The notes under the pieces are model-generated. The model was not told the DNA's origin and did not search any database. It worked only from the letters and a program-made list of their open reading frames with translations. DNA of 64,000 bases from Roseiarcus sp963816065 (lineage in GTDB: Bacteria > Pseudomonadota > Alphaproteobacteria > Rhizobiales > Beijerinckiaceae), in contig CAWFJG010000002.1 in the NCBI GenBank assembly GCA_963816065.1, positions 62,001 to 126,000 of the forward strand. Reading direction: 5' to 3'. Below are positions 55,756 to 64,000 of the stretch, one piece after another (position 1 is the stretch's first letter; each line of letters starts with the position of its first letter). A program made the translations under genes and the position numbers.

Positions 55756-55917
55756 ATGTTGATCAACGTCATGCGCTTCTTCCGCGAACGCCGGACCTAC
55801 TGGAGCGTGGTCCAGGAACTGTCCACCTACACGAACCGCGAGTTGCACGATATCGGCATCGATCGCGCCGACATCCACGCCATCGCGCGGCTGGCCGCCA
55901 AGGAAAGCGCGGCGTAG
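55756..55917 (+). CDS. DUF1127 small protein
   Basis: 53 residues: a helical, Arg/Glu-rich start (MLINVMRFFRERRTYWSVVQ) and the DUF1127 core ELSTYTNRELHDIGIDRADI. Such YjiS-like micro-proteins are abundant in alphaproteobacteria. In several species they bind RNA or affect phosphate and stress physiology. The ATG at 55756 has AAAGGGAA upstream and a strong promoter. A GC-rich hairpin follows the stop. It appears to be an independent, highly expressed transcript. Confidence 0.88.
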   Translation: MLINVMRFFRERRTYWSVVQELSTYTNRELHDIGIDRADIHAIARLAAKESAA

Positions 55918-55948
55918 CGCCAAGCGAGAACTCCGAGAAATGTCCAAG

Positions 55949-55981
55949 TCTGGCGGCGGCGCCCTCGCGGGCGCCGCCAGA
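55949..55981 (+). terminator. GC-rich hairpin after the DUF1127 gene
   Basis: TCTGGCGGCG (arm from about 55949) can pair with the arm ending CGCCGCCAGA at about 55981, around a CTCGC loop. There is no T-run, so it may be a processing or stabilising stem, or a weak terminator. Confidence 0.45.
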
Positions 55982-56035
55982 CCCCGAGTCCGGCGACCGG
56001 CGGGCCGTCACGCCGATCCAATCTAGATCCGCAAG

Positions 56036-57452
56036 CTAAATCCGGTTGTACTCGTCCTCGATGCGGACGATGTCGTCCTCCCCCAGGTAGCTTCCGGTCT
56101 GAACCTCGATCAGTTCGAGGTCGATCTTGCCCGGGTTGGCAAGCCGGTGATCTGAGCCGATCGGCAGATAGATCAACTCGTTTTCGTGCACGAGTTGCAC
56201 CGTCCCGTTCAGCGTCACTTCCGCGGCTCCGTGCACCACGATCCAGTGCTCGGCGCGATGATAGTGCTTCTGCAGCGACAGGCGGCCGCCGGCCCGCACG
56301 ACGATGCGCTTGACCTGGTAGCGCGGGCCCCGGTCGACGCTTTGGTAGTAGCCCCAGGGGCGGTACATGCGCCGGTGCTGGGTCGCCTCCGGCACGCGCT
56401 CGGCCTTCAGCCGCGCGACGAGACCCTTGACTTTATCCGACTGCGACTGGTCCGCGACCAGCACCGCGTCGGCGGTTGCGACCACGATCACGTTGTCGAG
56501 CCCGATCACTGCGGCCAGATGCTCCTCCGAGCGGACCAGCACGTTCGTCGAATCGATCGCGATCGCGCGACCGCGCAGGCTGTTGCCGTTCTCGTCCTGC
56601 GGGCTCAGCCGCCATACCGTCGACCATTGCCCCACGTCCGACCAGCCCAAATCCGCCTCGAGCACGGCGGCGCGCGCGGTGCGCTCCATCACGGCATAGT
56701 CGATCGAGGTCCGCGGCGCCCGGGCGAACGCGTCGCGATCGAGAACGAGGAAGTCAAGGTCCGCCTTGGCCAGGGCGACGGCCTCGAGGGCGGCCGCCGC
56801 GATGTTCGGCTCGAATGCCTCGAGTTCGCCCAGCATCACGTCGGCCCGGAAGACGAAGTTGCCCGAGTTCCACAGATAGCCGCTCGCGATGAAGGTCTGC
56901 GCCCGCTCTTCGTTCGGCTTCTCGACGAAGCGCGCGACCCGTCGGACTTCAGCATCGGCGGCCAGCGGCTCGCCGGGTTGAATGTAGCCATAACCGGTCG
57001 CCGGATGATCCGGCTTGACGCCGAAGGTGACGATCTCGCCCGTTTCCGCCGCTCGCCCCGCCTGGGCGCACAGCCGGGCGAATCCCTTTTCGTCCTTGAA
57101 CACGTGATCAGCCGCCAGGACCGCGACGATGGCGTCCGGGTTCCCGGCCGCCGCCCATGCGGCCGCCGCGCCCACAGCCGCCGCGCTGTCGCGTCGTTCG
57201 GGCTCGAGCAGGATCGTCGCCTCCGCGCCGATCTCCTTCAGCTGTTCGGCCACCCGGAAGCGATAGTCGAAATTGGTGATCACGACCGGCCGCTCGAACA
57301 CCTCGCCGTCGCCGACGACGCCAACGATCGACTGGAAGGTCGAGCGGTCGCCGATCAGTGGGATGAACTGCTTGGGCAGGCTCTCGCGCGAACTCCGGCC
57401 ACATCCGGGTCCCCGACCCGCCGCACATGATCACCGGAAGAGTCTTTGTCAT
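56036..57452 (-). CDS. manC: Mannose-1-phosphate guanylyltransferase/mannose-6-phosphate isomerase (one frame break)
   Basis: About 471 residues. It makes GDP-mannose for polysaccharides. The signature PVIMCGGSGTRMWPE opens the nucleotidyltransferase domain. A break near 57391 (one extra T) precedes RESLPKQFIPLIGDRSTFQS in the corrected frame. VAVLAADHVFKDE, GYGYIQPGEPL, FVEKPNEERA and YLWNSGNFVFRADVML are the substrate-binding segments. The C-terminal cupin (about 350-471) has YRPWGYYQSVDRGPRYQVKR, LSLQKHYHRAEHWIVV and NPGKIDLELIEVQTGSYLGE. It is a bifunctional PMI-GMP type II enzyme. No other exopolysaccharide genes adjoin it. Confidence 0.93.
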
Positions 57453-57718
57453 TGCACCCCCTGTTTCGCCGCCGCCTCGGAGCGTGGCGAGGCCATTCCA
57501 AATGGGCTCGCGCCCGACGGCCGCGGCGTTCTACCCTTTCCGGGAGAGCGAAGCATCCCTACTCTCCGCCTCGGCGAGGGCGTCCGGCGCCGGCGCGGCT
57601 TCCATTTCCTTCAACCGGCTTCCAAAGGCTTCACTTTCTTTCCGCCGGGCCTTCCAAGAATTTCCATGGCCTTCAAAAAGTTGCAAAGAATTTCCGCGAA
57701 ACGAGACTTATCAAGGCG

Positions 57719-58553
57719 TTACCCCCAGAAGAAGGGGCTAATGTTGGACAGCGAGAAATTCGACATCTCCGGCCTGCAGAACGCGGGAACGTACATCGCC
57801 GGAGTTGGCCGCGGCGACGGCGACGGCGACGGCTCCGCTCCAGCGGCGGGCGGCGCGGGGGCCGCGACGACGGCGCTCGCGGGCTCGGCCGGCGGCGCGG
57901 CGGCCGCCGGCGGCGCGGCGGGCGCGATCGGCCCGTCCGGCCGAGCCCGCGAGCGGCGGGGCGGCCGCGGGCCCCTCCGCGGCGGCCGGGCTTTCGGGCG
58001 CGTCCGGCGGCGGGGCGGCCTCGGCCTCCAGGCCGGGGTCCGGCGCGGCGGCCGGACCGGGCGATTTGGCCGCCGCCATCTCGGCCTCGACGCCGAGCCG
58101 GATCCGGTCGACGAGCATCTCGACCACCAGCGCGTCGGCCTGCTGCGACGGCTGCGGCGCGGCCTTGCGGGCGCGCGTCTGATAGGCGTCGAGCCGGTCG
58201 ATCGCCTTGATGTACGGGGCGATCGCCCGGACGTCGCCCTTCGCCAGCGCCTCGCCCGCCATTTTGACGGCGAACTCCAGCCGCTCGATCTGCAGGGCGG
58301 CGTGGATGTCCTCGTCGACCGGTTGCGAGCGCCGGACATGGGCGCCGACGATCTGGCGCACCCGCCGCTCCGAAAGCCCTTCCATGCTGGCGACGTCGCG
58401 ATAGCCCCAGCCCTCGCGCAGGCAGTCGAGCATGCGTCGGGTCCGTTCCGCCCGGGTGACGGTCGTGGTGTGTCCCCTCGTCGTCTCGTCCATGCCGTCC
58501 GCGCCGGCCGCCCGCGGCGGCCTCATTTGGTCGAATGTGAAAGACGATAGCAT
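57719..58553 (-). CDS. Helix-turn-helix protein with a long Ala/Pro low-complexity tail (frame uncertain)
   Basis: From about 58553 the frame encodes a sigma-region-4-like helix-turn-helix, RTRRMLDCLREGWGYRDVAS and MEGLSERRVRQIVGAHVRRS. A helical segment follows (ALQIERLEFAVKMAGEALAK, then IAPYIKAIDRLDAYQTRARK), then an Ala/Pro-rich stretch from about residue 165. A frame change near 57945 is probably needed, because only the second frame gives a protein-like end (PTPAMYVPAFCRPEMSNFSL, SNISPFFWG, stop at 57719). Likely a DNA-binding or adaptor protein. The family is not named with confidence. Confidence 0.6.
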
Positions 58554-58904
58554 AGGATTCTTTTTTTCCAAAGCATTTGTCGCCGGAGCGAAGATGCGCG
58601 GGTCCCGGCAGGGCGTTGCGGAAGGCGGAGGCGGCGCACAGAGGGGATGGCCGAAGGCGAGGTTGCCGGCATTCGACGCCCCTCCGAGCCGTCCTCGCAG
58701 CGACAGCTCGATAGGCTGACGCCATCCGGGGGCGAACGGGGCCCCTCGACCCTGGCCTTCCCGCCGGTCCAGCGGGCTCCGAGGTCGATCGGATTCGCAC
58801 ATCTCAATGGGCATGCCGACCCTTCTCGACCTCGGCCGGCCTGCGCCCGGGGCGAGCCCGGCTTCGCGGCGACGGAGGCGCGCCGCGCCGCCCACCTCGC
58901 CCGG
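58554..58904. other. Intergenic region without recognisable genes
   Basis: About 350 bp between two minus-strand genes. The short AT-rich stretch near 58541-58575 (with a TTTTTTT run) may belong to the HTH gene's promoter. Nothing else is supported. Confidence 0.4.
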
Positions 58905-59738
58905 TCAGTAGTGGAGCTTCGCGTACTGGCGGAGCTCTTCGGGGGTCGTGGCGCCGAAGCCGAAGAATTCTATGTAGGCGGGAATCATTTCGAACAGCAT
59001 GTCCGTCCCGACCTGCACCTGGCACCCCTTGGCTTTGGCGGCGCGAAGCAGGGGCGTGTATTCCTCCCGCATGACGACCTCGCCGACGAAGGCGGTCGGC
59101 GAAATCGCCTCGACGTCGATCGGCATCGGATCGCCCGGGTTCATGCCGATCGGCGTGGCGTTGACGACGATGTCGTAGCCTTCCGGGTTGGCCGACCCGG
59201 TCGACAGCTCGAGCGTCGCGTAATGAGCGGCGAGCCTGTCGGCCAGCGCCTGCGCGGCGGCCGGCGCGACATCGTAGAGGGCGAGCGCGGAGACGCCGGC
59301 GGCGGCGAGCGAGGCGGCGATCGCCGATCCGACGCCGCCCGAGCCGACCACCAGCGCGCGCGCCCCCTCGATTCGGCGGCCCTTGCGGGCGACGCCGCGG
59401 ACGAAGCCTTCGCCGTCGAACATGTCGCCGAGCAGCGAGCCGTCCGGACGCTTCAGGATCGCGTTGGCGGAGCCGGCGATCTTGGCCGTGACGGTCAGTT
59501 CGTCGACGAGCCGGACCGTCGTCACCTTATTGGGCATCGTCACCAAGGCGCCGTGCAGGTTGGTGACGCGAAACAAAGGCCTGAGAACCTCGGGGTAGTC
59601 CTCGCCCTTGACGCCGAGCGGCACGACGGCGACGTCGAGTCCCTTGGCGTCGAACCAGGGGTTGTAGATCATCGGCGCTTTGAACGGCTCGGTCGGGTAA
59701 CCGATGTGAGCGATGACTTTGGTCTTTCCGGTGATCAT
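58905..59738 (-). CDS. Shikimate/quinate dehydrogenase family protein
   Basis: 277 residues. KVIAHIGYPTEPFKAPMIYN replaces the usual GxPxxHSxSP substrate loop. LHGALVTMPNKVTTVRLVDE has the catalytic Lys (N-K) and Asp. LVVGSGGVGSAIAASLAAAG is the nucleotide loop, and NATPIGMNPGDP the second conserved motif. The Ser-Ser pair of the shikimate site (HSxS) is altered to TEPFKAP, which argues for a substrate other than shikimate, as in YdiB or AroE-like catabolic enzymes. It is the last gene of a same-strand run of five with transporter, isomerase, lyase and ThDP enzyme, so a catabolic role is more likely than aromatic biosynthesis. Confidence 0.8.
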   Translation of the reverse strand: MITGKTKVIAHIGYPTEPFKAPMIYNPWFDAKGLDVAVVPLGVKGEDYPEVLRPLFRVTNLHGALVTMPNKVTTVRLVDELTVTAKIAGSANAILKRPDGSLLGDMFDGEGFVRGVARKGRRIEGARALVVGSGGVGSAIAASLAAAGVSALALYDVAPAAAQALADRLAAHYATLELSTGSANPEGYDIVVNATPIGMNPGDPMPIDVEAISPTAFVGEVVMREEYTPLLRAAKAKGCQVQVGTDMLFEMIPAYIEFFGFGATTPEELRQYAKLHY

Positions 59739-59810
59739 GACGGGTGTCTCCGACGGGGGGAGAAGCCGCTGCCGGACCGAATCGTCCGGCGGGGCGCCCG
59801 GCTCTGCCTT

Positions 59811-59883
59811 GTCACCCCCGCGAAAGCGGGGGTCCAGAAGCGTCCGGCCGGGCAGGTGGATCCCCGCTTTCGCGGGGATGACA
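59811..59883. repeat. Intergenic palindromic repeat element
   Basis: Two internally palindromic units face each other: GTCACCCCCGCGAAAGCGGG and, about 50 bp on, CCCCGCTTTCGCGGGGATGA. Each can form a CCCCGC-GAAA-GCGGGG stem, and the pair forms a larger inverted repeat. Dispersed elements of this look (GTCATCCCCGCGAAAGCGGGGA-type) are common between genes in alphaproteobacteria. It lies between two same-strand genes and may act as a transcript-stabilising stem. Confidence 0.75.
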
Positions 59884-59928
59884 GGTTCGTGTCGACCGCG
59901 GATGCGATCCTTTCGATCGAAGCGGCCC

Positions 59929-61236
59929 CTAGTCTTCGAGGCGGTGCACGTCGCCGAGGATGAAGACGTAGGCGAACACCCCGACCACGGCGACGGCGCC
60001 GACGAACGCGAGCGCGTAATTGAACGAGCCCGTGTCGGCGACGATGAAGCCGATCACGATCGGCGTGATGATGCCGGCGAGGTTGGCGGCGAAATTGAAC
60101 AGGCCGCCGGTCAGACCCATCAGCGACTTCGGCGCGATGTCGGAGATGAGCGTCCATCCGAGGCCCACCATGCCCTGGCCGAAGAAGGCGATCGAGAGAA
60201 CGACGATGACCGCGACATTGCTCTCCATCCAGTTCGCCGAGACGATCAGCGACGCCAGCAGGAGGCCGGCGATGATCGGCGCCTTGCGGGCGATGTTGGC
60301 CGAGCCGGTCGACTTCAAGAGCTTGTCCGAAACCCAGCCGCCGGCCAACACGCCGATCGCGGCGGCGATGAACGGCAGCACAGCGAAGAAGCCGACCTTG
60401 ACCCAGGTCATGTGCCGTTCGGTGGCCAGATAGGTCGGGAACCAGGTCAGGAAGAACACCAGCGTCGAATTGCCGGCGAACTGGCCGATGCCCGCGCCCC
60501 AGACCTGCCGGTAGGAGAGCAGCCGCTTGACGTTGTCCCAGGAGAACGGCGCCTTGTCGTGCGTGCTCTTGGCGAACCCGCCACCCGCGGCGATATAGTC
60601 GAGCTCGGCTGCGTTGACGGTCGGATGGTCGGCCGGCTCGCGGTAGCGCCAATAGAAGATGACGCCGAGGATGATGCCGGCGACGCCGACGACGATGAAC
60701 AGCGCGTGCCAGCCGTAGGCGGCCATCAGCATGAACAGGAACGGACTGAAGAAGGCGAGGCCGATGTATTCGCCGACGGTGTAGATGCCCGTCGCCGTTG
60801 CGCGTTCCTGCTGCGGGAACCAGGTGCCCACGATCCGGCTGTTGGTCGGGAAGCACGGCGACTCGGCGAGGCCGAGACCGAAGCGGTAGACCAGCAGGGA
60901 GAAGAGGCCGGTCGCGGTGGCCTGCAACAGCGTGAACAGCGACCAGAACGTCAAAGAGAGCGAGTACGTCAGTCTCGAGCCGAACCGGTCGAGGAAAACG
61001 CCGCCCGGAATTTGCGCCGCGGCGTAGGTCCAGGAGAAGGCGGAAAACACGATCCCCATCGTCGCCGCGTCAATCCCGAGATCGGTGCGGAGGGAGGGCG
61101 CGGCGATGCCGAGCACGGTGCGATCGAGGTAGTTGATCATCGTGCTGACGGCGATGAGCGCAAGGATTCCCCAGCGCGCCCGCGTCGGCGTCGCGGCCGT
61201 CTTGCCGCTGACTGTGGATAGTGTGGCGTTGACCAT
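59929..61236 (-). CDS. MFS transporter, anion:cation symporter (ACS/ExuT-GudP-like) family
   Basis: 435 residues with 12 hydrophobic helices. STMINYLDRTVLGIAAPSLR with DLGI, then FSWTYAAAQIPGGVFLDRFG with SRL, is the ACS-family helix 1-2 region. FGLGLAESPCFPTNSRIVGT with WFPQQERATATGIYTVGEYI is the helix 4-5 signature. The family imports organic anions such as hexuronates, glucarate, galactonate, tartrate or phthalate. Given its neighbours it should import the substrate of this catabolic cluster. The frame is intact. Confidence 0.92.
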   Translation of the reverse strand: MVNATLSTVSGKTAATPTRARWGILALIAVSTMINYLDRTVLGIAAPSLRTDLGIDAATMGIVFSAFSWTYAAAQIPGGVFLDRFGSRLTYSLSLTFWSLFTLLQATATGLFSLLVYRFGLGLAESPCFPTNSRIVGTWFPQQERATATGIYTVGEYIGLAFFSPFLFMLMAAYGWHALFIVVGVAGIILGVIFYWRYREPADHPTVNAAELDYIAAGGGFAKSTHDKAPFSWDNVKRLLSYRQVWGAGIGQFAGNSTLVFFLTWFPTYLATERHMTWVKVGFFAVLPFIAAAIGVLAGGWVSDKLLKSTGSANIARKAPIIAGLLLASLIVSANWMESNVAVIVVLSIAFFGQGMVGLGWTLISDIAPKSLMGLTGGLFNFAANLAGIITPIVIGFIVADTGSFNYALAFVGAVAVVGVFAYVFILGDVHRLED

Positions 61237-61372
61237 GGCGTCCTCTTTCCTCCCTCGTCTTGTTGTCGCGGCCCCAGGCCGGCGGCCGACGATCGGAGCG
61301 GCTCATCTCATCCGCGCCTGAACCGGCGTCGGACCCGCTCCGCATCGTTCCTCGTCCGTGCGGATTTCGAGC

Positions 61373-62230
61373 TTACGCCGATATTGTGCGCTTCACCTCC
61401 AAAGCCGGATCGGTGGTCGCGGGCTCGCGATCAATCTCGCTGTGGCAGACCATGATGGCAAGCCGGGCGACGTCCTCGGGACCGGCGACGCGAGTCAGCA
61501 CCGAGCGCGGGATTTCCAGGGCGTAGGGGATGTTTTGCGGCATCTGCGCGAGAATGCCGCGGATATCGATGCCGCCTTCGCCGGGAAACAGACGCTCGTC
61601 GCGCGCGGTGTGAATGGCGCCCGGGCGAGTATGCGCCCATTCCTTCGGCGCATCGCAGAGGTGGGCGAAGCGGAACCATTCGCGCGGCAGGCGGCCAAGG
61701 TCTTCGACGCTCGAATTCGAACGATCCATGTGTAACATGTCGACGAGAATGCCGGCGTTGCTGCGCTGGACGGCGCGCACGATCTCGACGGCGGCGGCGA
61801 GAGTCCCGGTTTCCGTCCAGTGCGGGAACTCGAGGCTGACGAAGACGCCATACGGCTTGGCCAGGTCGCAGAGCCGGGCGAAGCGGTCGGCGGCGCGGGC
61901 GCGGTCCGGATCCGGCAACTGGGCGATGATGTTCGTCGCGCCGAGTTCGGCCGTCACCTCGAGCGCCGGAATATAGCTCTCCGGTTCGGTGTGAGGGTCC
62001 ATGCGGAAGAGCTCCACGTCGTTGACTTCGATCCCCGTTGCGGCGAGGGCGGCCTTGGTCTTCCGCAATGCGGCCTTGTCGCTGGTCAGATCGACGAGGT
62101 CCTCCGTCGGCGTCACTTTCGTGGTGCGCAAGCCGACATAGCGGTAGCCCGCCCTCGCCGCGACTTCGACGACATGAGGCGGAGTCAGCGACAGGACGGT
62201 CAGATGCGCCAGCGAATAGTCGTGTTTCAT
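61373..62230 (-). CDS. Sugar phosphate isomerase/epimerase (xylose isomerase-like TIM barrel)
   Basis: 285 residues, intact. MKHDYSLAHLTVLSLTPPHV opens an AP-endonuclease-2-type TIM barrel. The metal ligands are suggested by FVSLEFPHWT (Glu), GILVDMLHMDRSNSSVEDLG (Asp/His), RFAHLCDAPKEW (His, Asp) and EGGIDIRGILA. Family members include hydroxypyruvate isomerase, inosose dehydratase, tagatose epimerase and 3-dehydroshikimate dehydratase. Next to a shikimate dehydrogenase-like protein the last is worth testing, but the sequence alone does not decide. The stop lies 137 bp from the transporter start. Confidence 0.85.
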   Translation of the reverse strand: MKHDYSLAHLTVLSLTPPHVVEVAARAGYRYVGLRTTKVTPTEDLVDLTSDKAALRKTKAALAATGIEVNDVELFRMDPHTEPESYIPALEVTAELGATNIIAQLPDPDRARAADRFARLCDLAKPYGVFVSLEFPHWTETGTLAAAVEIVRAVQRSNAGILVDMLHMDRSNSSVEDLGRLPREWFRFAHLCDAPKEWAHTRPGAIHTARDERLFPGEGGIDIRGILAQMPQNIPYALEIPRSVLTRVAGPEDVARLAIMVCHSEIDREPATTDPALEVKRTISA

Positions 62231-62254
62231 GGCGACGTTCCTCGAGTTCTCGCC

Positions 62255-63174
62255 TCAGTCGGCGGCACCCGGCGGCGGGGCCATATGGGCGATCCGACTC
62301 GGCAACCGACGCTCGAGCTTTTCCTCCAGTTCGGCGGTCACGGGCTTCAGCTTCCGCCAGTCGATCCCGGTCCTCACGCCCATGGCGTCGAGCGCATAGA
62401 CGGCGTCTTCGGTCGAAATGTTGCCGGTCGCGCCGGGAATGAAGGGACAGCCGCCCACGCCTCCGACTGCCGCGTCGTAGACCGTCACTCCGGCCTGCAG
62501 GCCCGCGAATAGGTTGGCGAGGCCGAGCCCGCGAGTGTCGTGCAGGTGCAACGAGATCTTGGCGTCGGGACGGAACGGCGTCGCGGACCGCCTCGACCGA
62601 CTCGTGGACCTGCTTGGGATTGCGCGAGCCCGGCGCTGTCGGCGATGTTGATTTCCTGCGCGCCGACGTCGGCTGTAGATCCTGGCGATCTCGACCACCC
62701 TCGAAAGCGGAATGGCGCCTTCGAAGCCGCAACCCAGCGCCGACTGGATGCCCGGCGCGCACCGCGATCCCATGCTCGAGCGCGCGCTCAATGGTCGGGG
62801 TGATGTCGGCGAGCGCTTCGCTCACCGACTTGTTGGCGTTCTTGCGGCTGTGGGTCTCGCTCGCGGATACGGAGATCGAGAGATGCTTGACGCCCGCCGC
62901 GAGCGCCCGATCGAGCCCGGCGCTATTGAGGACCAGGGCCGAATAGGTCACGCCTTCGACCGGTTTCAGCGCCGCGAACAGCGCATCCGTGTCGGCCATC
63001 TGCGGCACGCGCTTGGGATGGACGAAAGAGCCCACCTGGATGCGCCTGAGGCCAGCCGCGACGAGCGCTTCGACGAGCGCGAGCTTCTCCGCGAGCGAGA
63101 AGATGCGCTTTTCGTTCTGCAGTCCGTCGCGCAGCGCTTCGTCTTCGATCAGGACTTCCGGACACGAGTTTCAT
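62255..63174 (-). CDS. Hydroxymethylglutaryl-CoA lyase-like enzyme (about five frame breaks)
   Basis: From the ATG at 63174 (MKLVSEVLIEDEALRDGLQN after removing one base near 63160). It is a DRE-TIM metallolyase: DEALRDGLQNE is the HMGL-type catalytic Arg-Asp loop. LVAAGLRRIQVGSFVHPKRV and LSISVSASETHSRKNANKSV are substrate loops. SLHLHDTRGLGLANLFAGLQ holds metal His residues, and AAVGGVGGCPFIPGATGNIS is the GGCPY-like cysteine loop. Breaks near 62770, 62690, 62630 and 62575 are each repaired by deleting one base. It cleaves an acyl-CoA with a 3-hydroxy-3-methyl group, or a relative; exact substrate unknown. It lies 24 bp from the isomerase gene. Confidence 0.88.
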
Positions 63175-63195
63175 CGGTCAGCCCTCTTGTTCGGC

Positions 63196-64000
63196 TCAAT
63201 CGGTGCTGACATGACCGACCTTGCGTCCAGGCGAGTAGATGTCGAGGATGTTCCAGTGGCCGGCGGTCGGCGTCGGATTGTTCTTCATCGCGACGTCGAT
63301 GACGCAGGGCTTGCCGGAAGCGATCGCCTTCTCGAGCGCCGGCTTGAACTCCTCCGCCGAACGGACGCGGACGCCCTCGACGCCATACGCCCTGGCGATC
63401 GCCGCGTAGTCGGGCGTCCATTCGTCCCCGGTCGAGGGGAACGTGGTGCCGTAGGTCAGGCCGTAATGCGCCTTCTGCAGCCCGGCGATGGTGCCGAACG
63501 CATTGTTGTTCATGACGACCCAGACGACCGCGAGGTTTTCTTCCTGGGCCGTCACCAGCGCCGCCGGGTTCTGCCCGAAGCCGCCGTCGCCGACGAGCGA
63601 GATCACGACGCGGTTCGGGCGCGGCGATCTTGGCGCCCAGCGCCGCCGGGGGGCCGAAGCCCATCGTCGCAAATCCGCCCGGCGTCAGCACGCTGCCCGG
63701 CGTATAGATCGGGAATTGCTGGCCGACGCCATTCTTGTTCCAGCCGACGTCGGTGGTGATGATCGCATCGCGCGGCGCTACCGCGCGCACGTCGGCGAGG
63801 ATGCGCTCCGGCATCATCGGGAAGCTCGAGCTCTCCGCCATCTCCCGGTTGCTGGCCTCGAACTCCTCGCGCGCCTTGGCGATCTCGTGGACCAGCGCCT
63901 CGCTGCGGCGCGGTGTCGGGTAGAGCTCCCTGGCCACCCGGTTGAGCGTTTTCAGCGCCTGCCTGAGATCGGCGACCGCGCCGATCTCGGTTGGATAGTT
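63196..64000 (-). CDS. ThDP-dependent enzyme, acetolactate synthase-like, C-terminal part (one frame break, cut by the window edge)
   Basis: The frame enters from the right edge (NYPTEIGAVADLRQALKTLN, the central domain). The PP domain follows: IITTDVGWNKNGVGQQFPIY, GGFATMGFGPPAALGAKIAA, then after a break near 63615 VVISLVGDGGFGQNPAALVT with VVMNNNAFGTIAGLQ (ThDP/Mg motif GDG-N). It ends at 63196 in SPGRKVGHVSTD. It is a paralogue of the acetolactate synthase-like enzyme at 12.2 kb but only distantly similar. It is the most upstream visible gene of the minus-strand catabolic run, 21 bp from the lyase gene, so the operon start lies outside the window. Confidence 0.88.

Noticed and set aside
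59735..60856. Minus-strand frame of 373 codons overlapping the MFS gene
   Set aside because: Shadow of the transporter in another frame; the MFS frame has twelve helices and the ACS signature.

Overview
The window looks like chromosome from a high-GC alphaproteobacterium, most likely of the order Hyphomicrobiales (Rhizobiales), possibly near the Methylobacteriaceae, Beijerinckiaceae or Methylocystaceae. This is inferred from family content and local gene order: thrB-rnhA, tlpA beside argH, fabI-dnaJ-like-pdxH, a CyaC-like membrane cyclase and a DUF1127 protein. No rRNA, tRNA or CRISPR array was recognised.

Layout. 1-6.7 kb is an insertion-sequence graveyard in a former hydantoin-utilisation locus. 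Fragments of a hydantoin racemase, a class C beta-lactamase-like serine hydrolase, a D-hydantoinase and an unidentified hydrolase are separated by an IS50-like IS4 element (9-bp target duplication), an IS630 remnant, a DUF4372-type IS4 element and an IS1634 element. 6.8-11.3 kb is core metabolism: thrB, rnhA, tlpA, argH and a DUF1275 membrane protein. 12-17.5 kb holds a ThDP enzyme, an ankyrin protein and a soluble double-PAS chemoreceptor. At 17.5-23.8 kb a Pls/PosA-type single-module NRPS faces a membrane cyclase with a CyaC-like anchor and a 2Fe-2S domain. 24-30 kb: aspartate aminotransferase, xylulokinase, an FAD amine oxidase-like protein, a secreted protein and a Bax inhibitor-1 protein. 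30-35 kb: a RelB/RelE pair with a broken toxin, then emrAB with a divergent TetR regulator and two identical operators. 35-39 kb: vsr-dcm, glucokinase, a small secreted protein and ubiA. 39.7-43 kb: an envelope-stress-like operon (amphipathic protein, holin-like protein, DUF3618/LEA-like protein, YihY/BrkB). 43-48.8 kb: an SDR coupled to a fused indolepyruvate ferredoxin oxidoreductase, and an acyltransferase. 49-58.5 kb: aroG-II, an MFS gene, fabI, a DnaJ-like gene, pdxH, tam, DUF1127, manC and an HTH protein. 58.9-64 kb: a five-gene catabolic-looking operon (shikimate dehydrogenase-like, MFS, TIM-barrel isomerase, HMG-CoA-lyase-like, ThDP enzyme) that runs off the right edge.

Caution. Many conserved single-copy genes (argH, rnhA, tlpA, aatA, xylB, glk, manC, tetR, the HMGL gene and others) carry one or more frame breaks, and nearly all are repaired by removing one base. 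This points to single-base insertion errors in the assembly rather than true pseudogenes, so I annotate those genes as whole loci and give the approximate break points.
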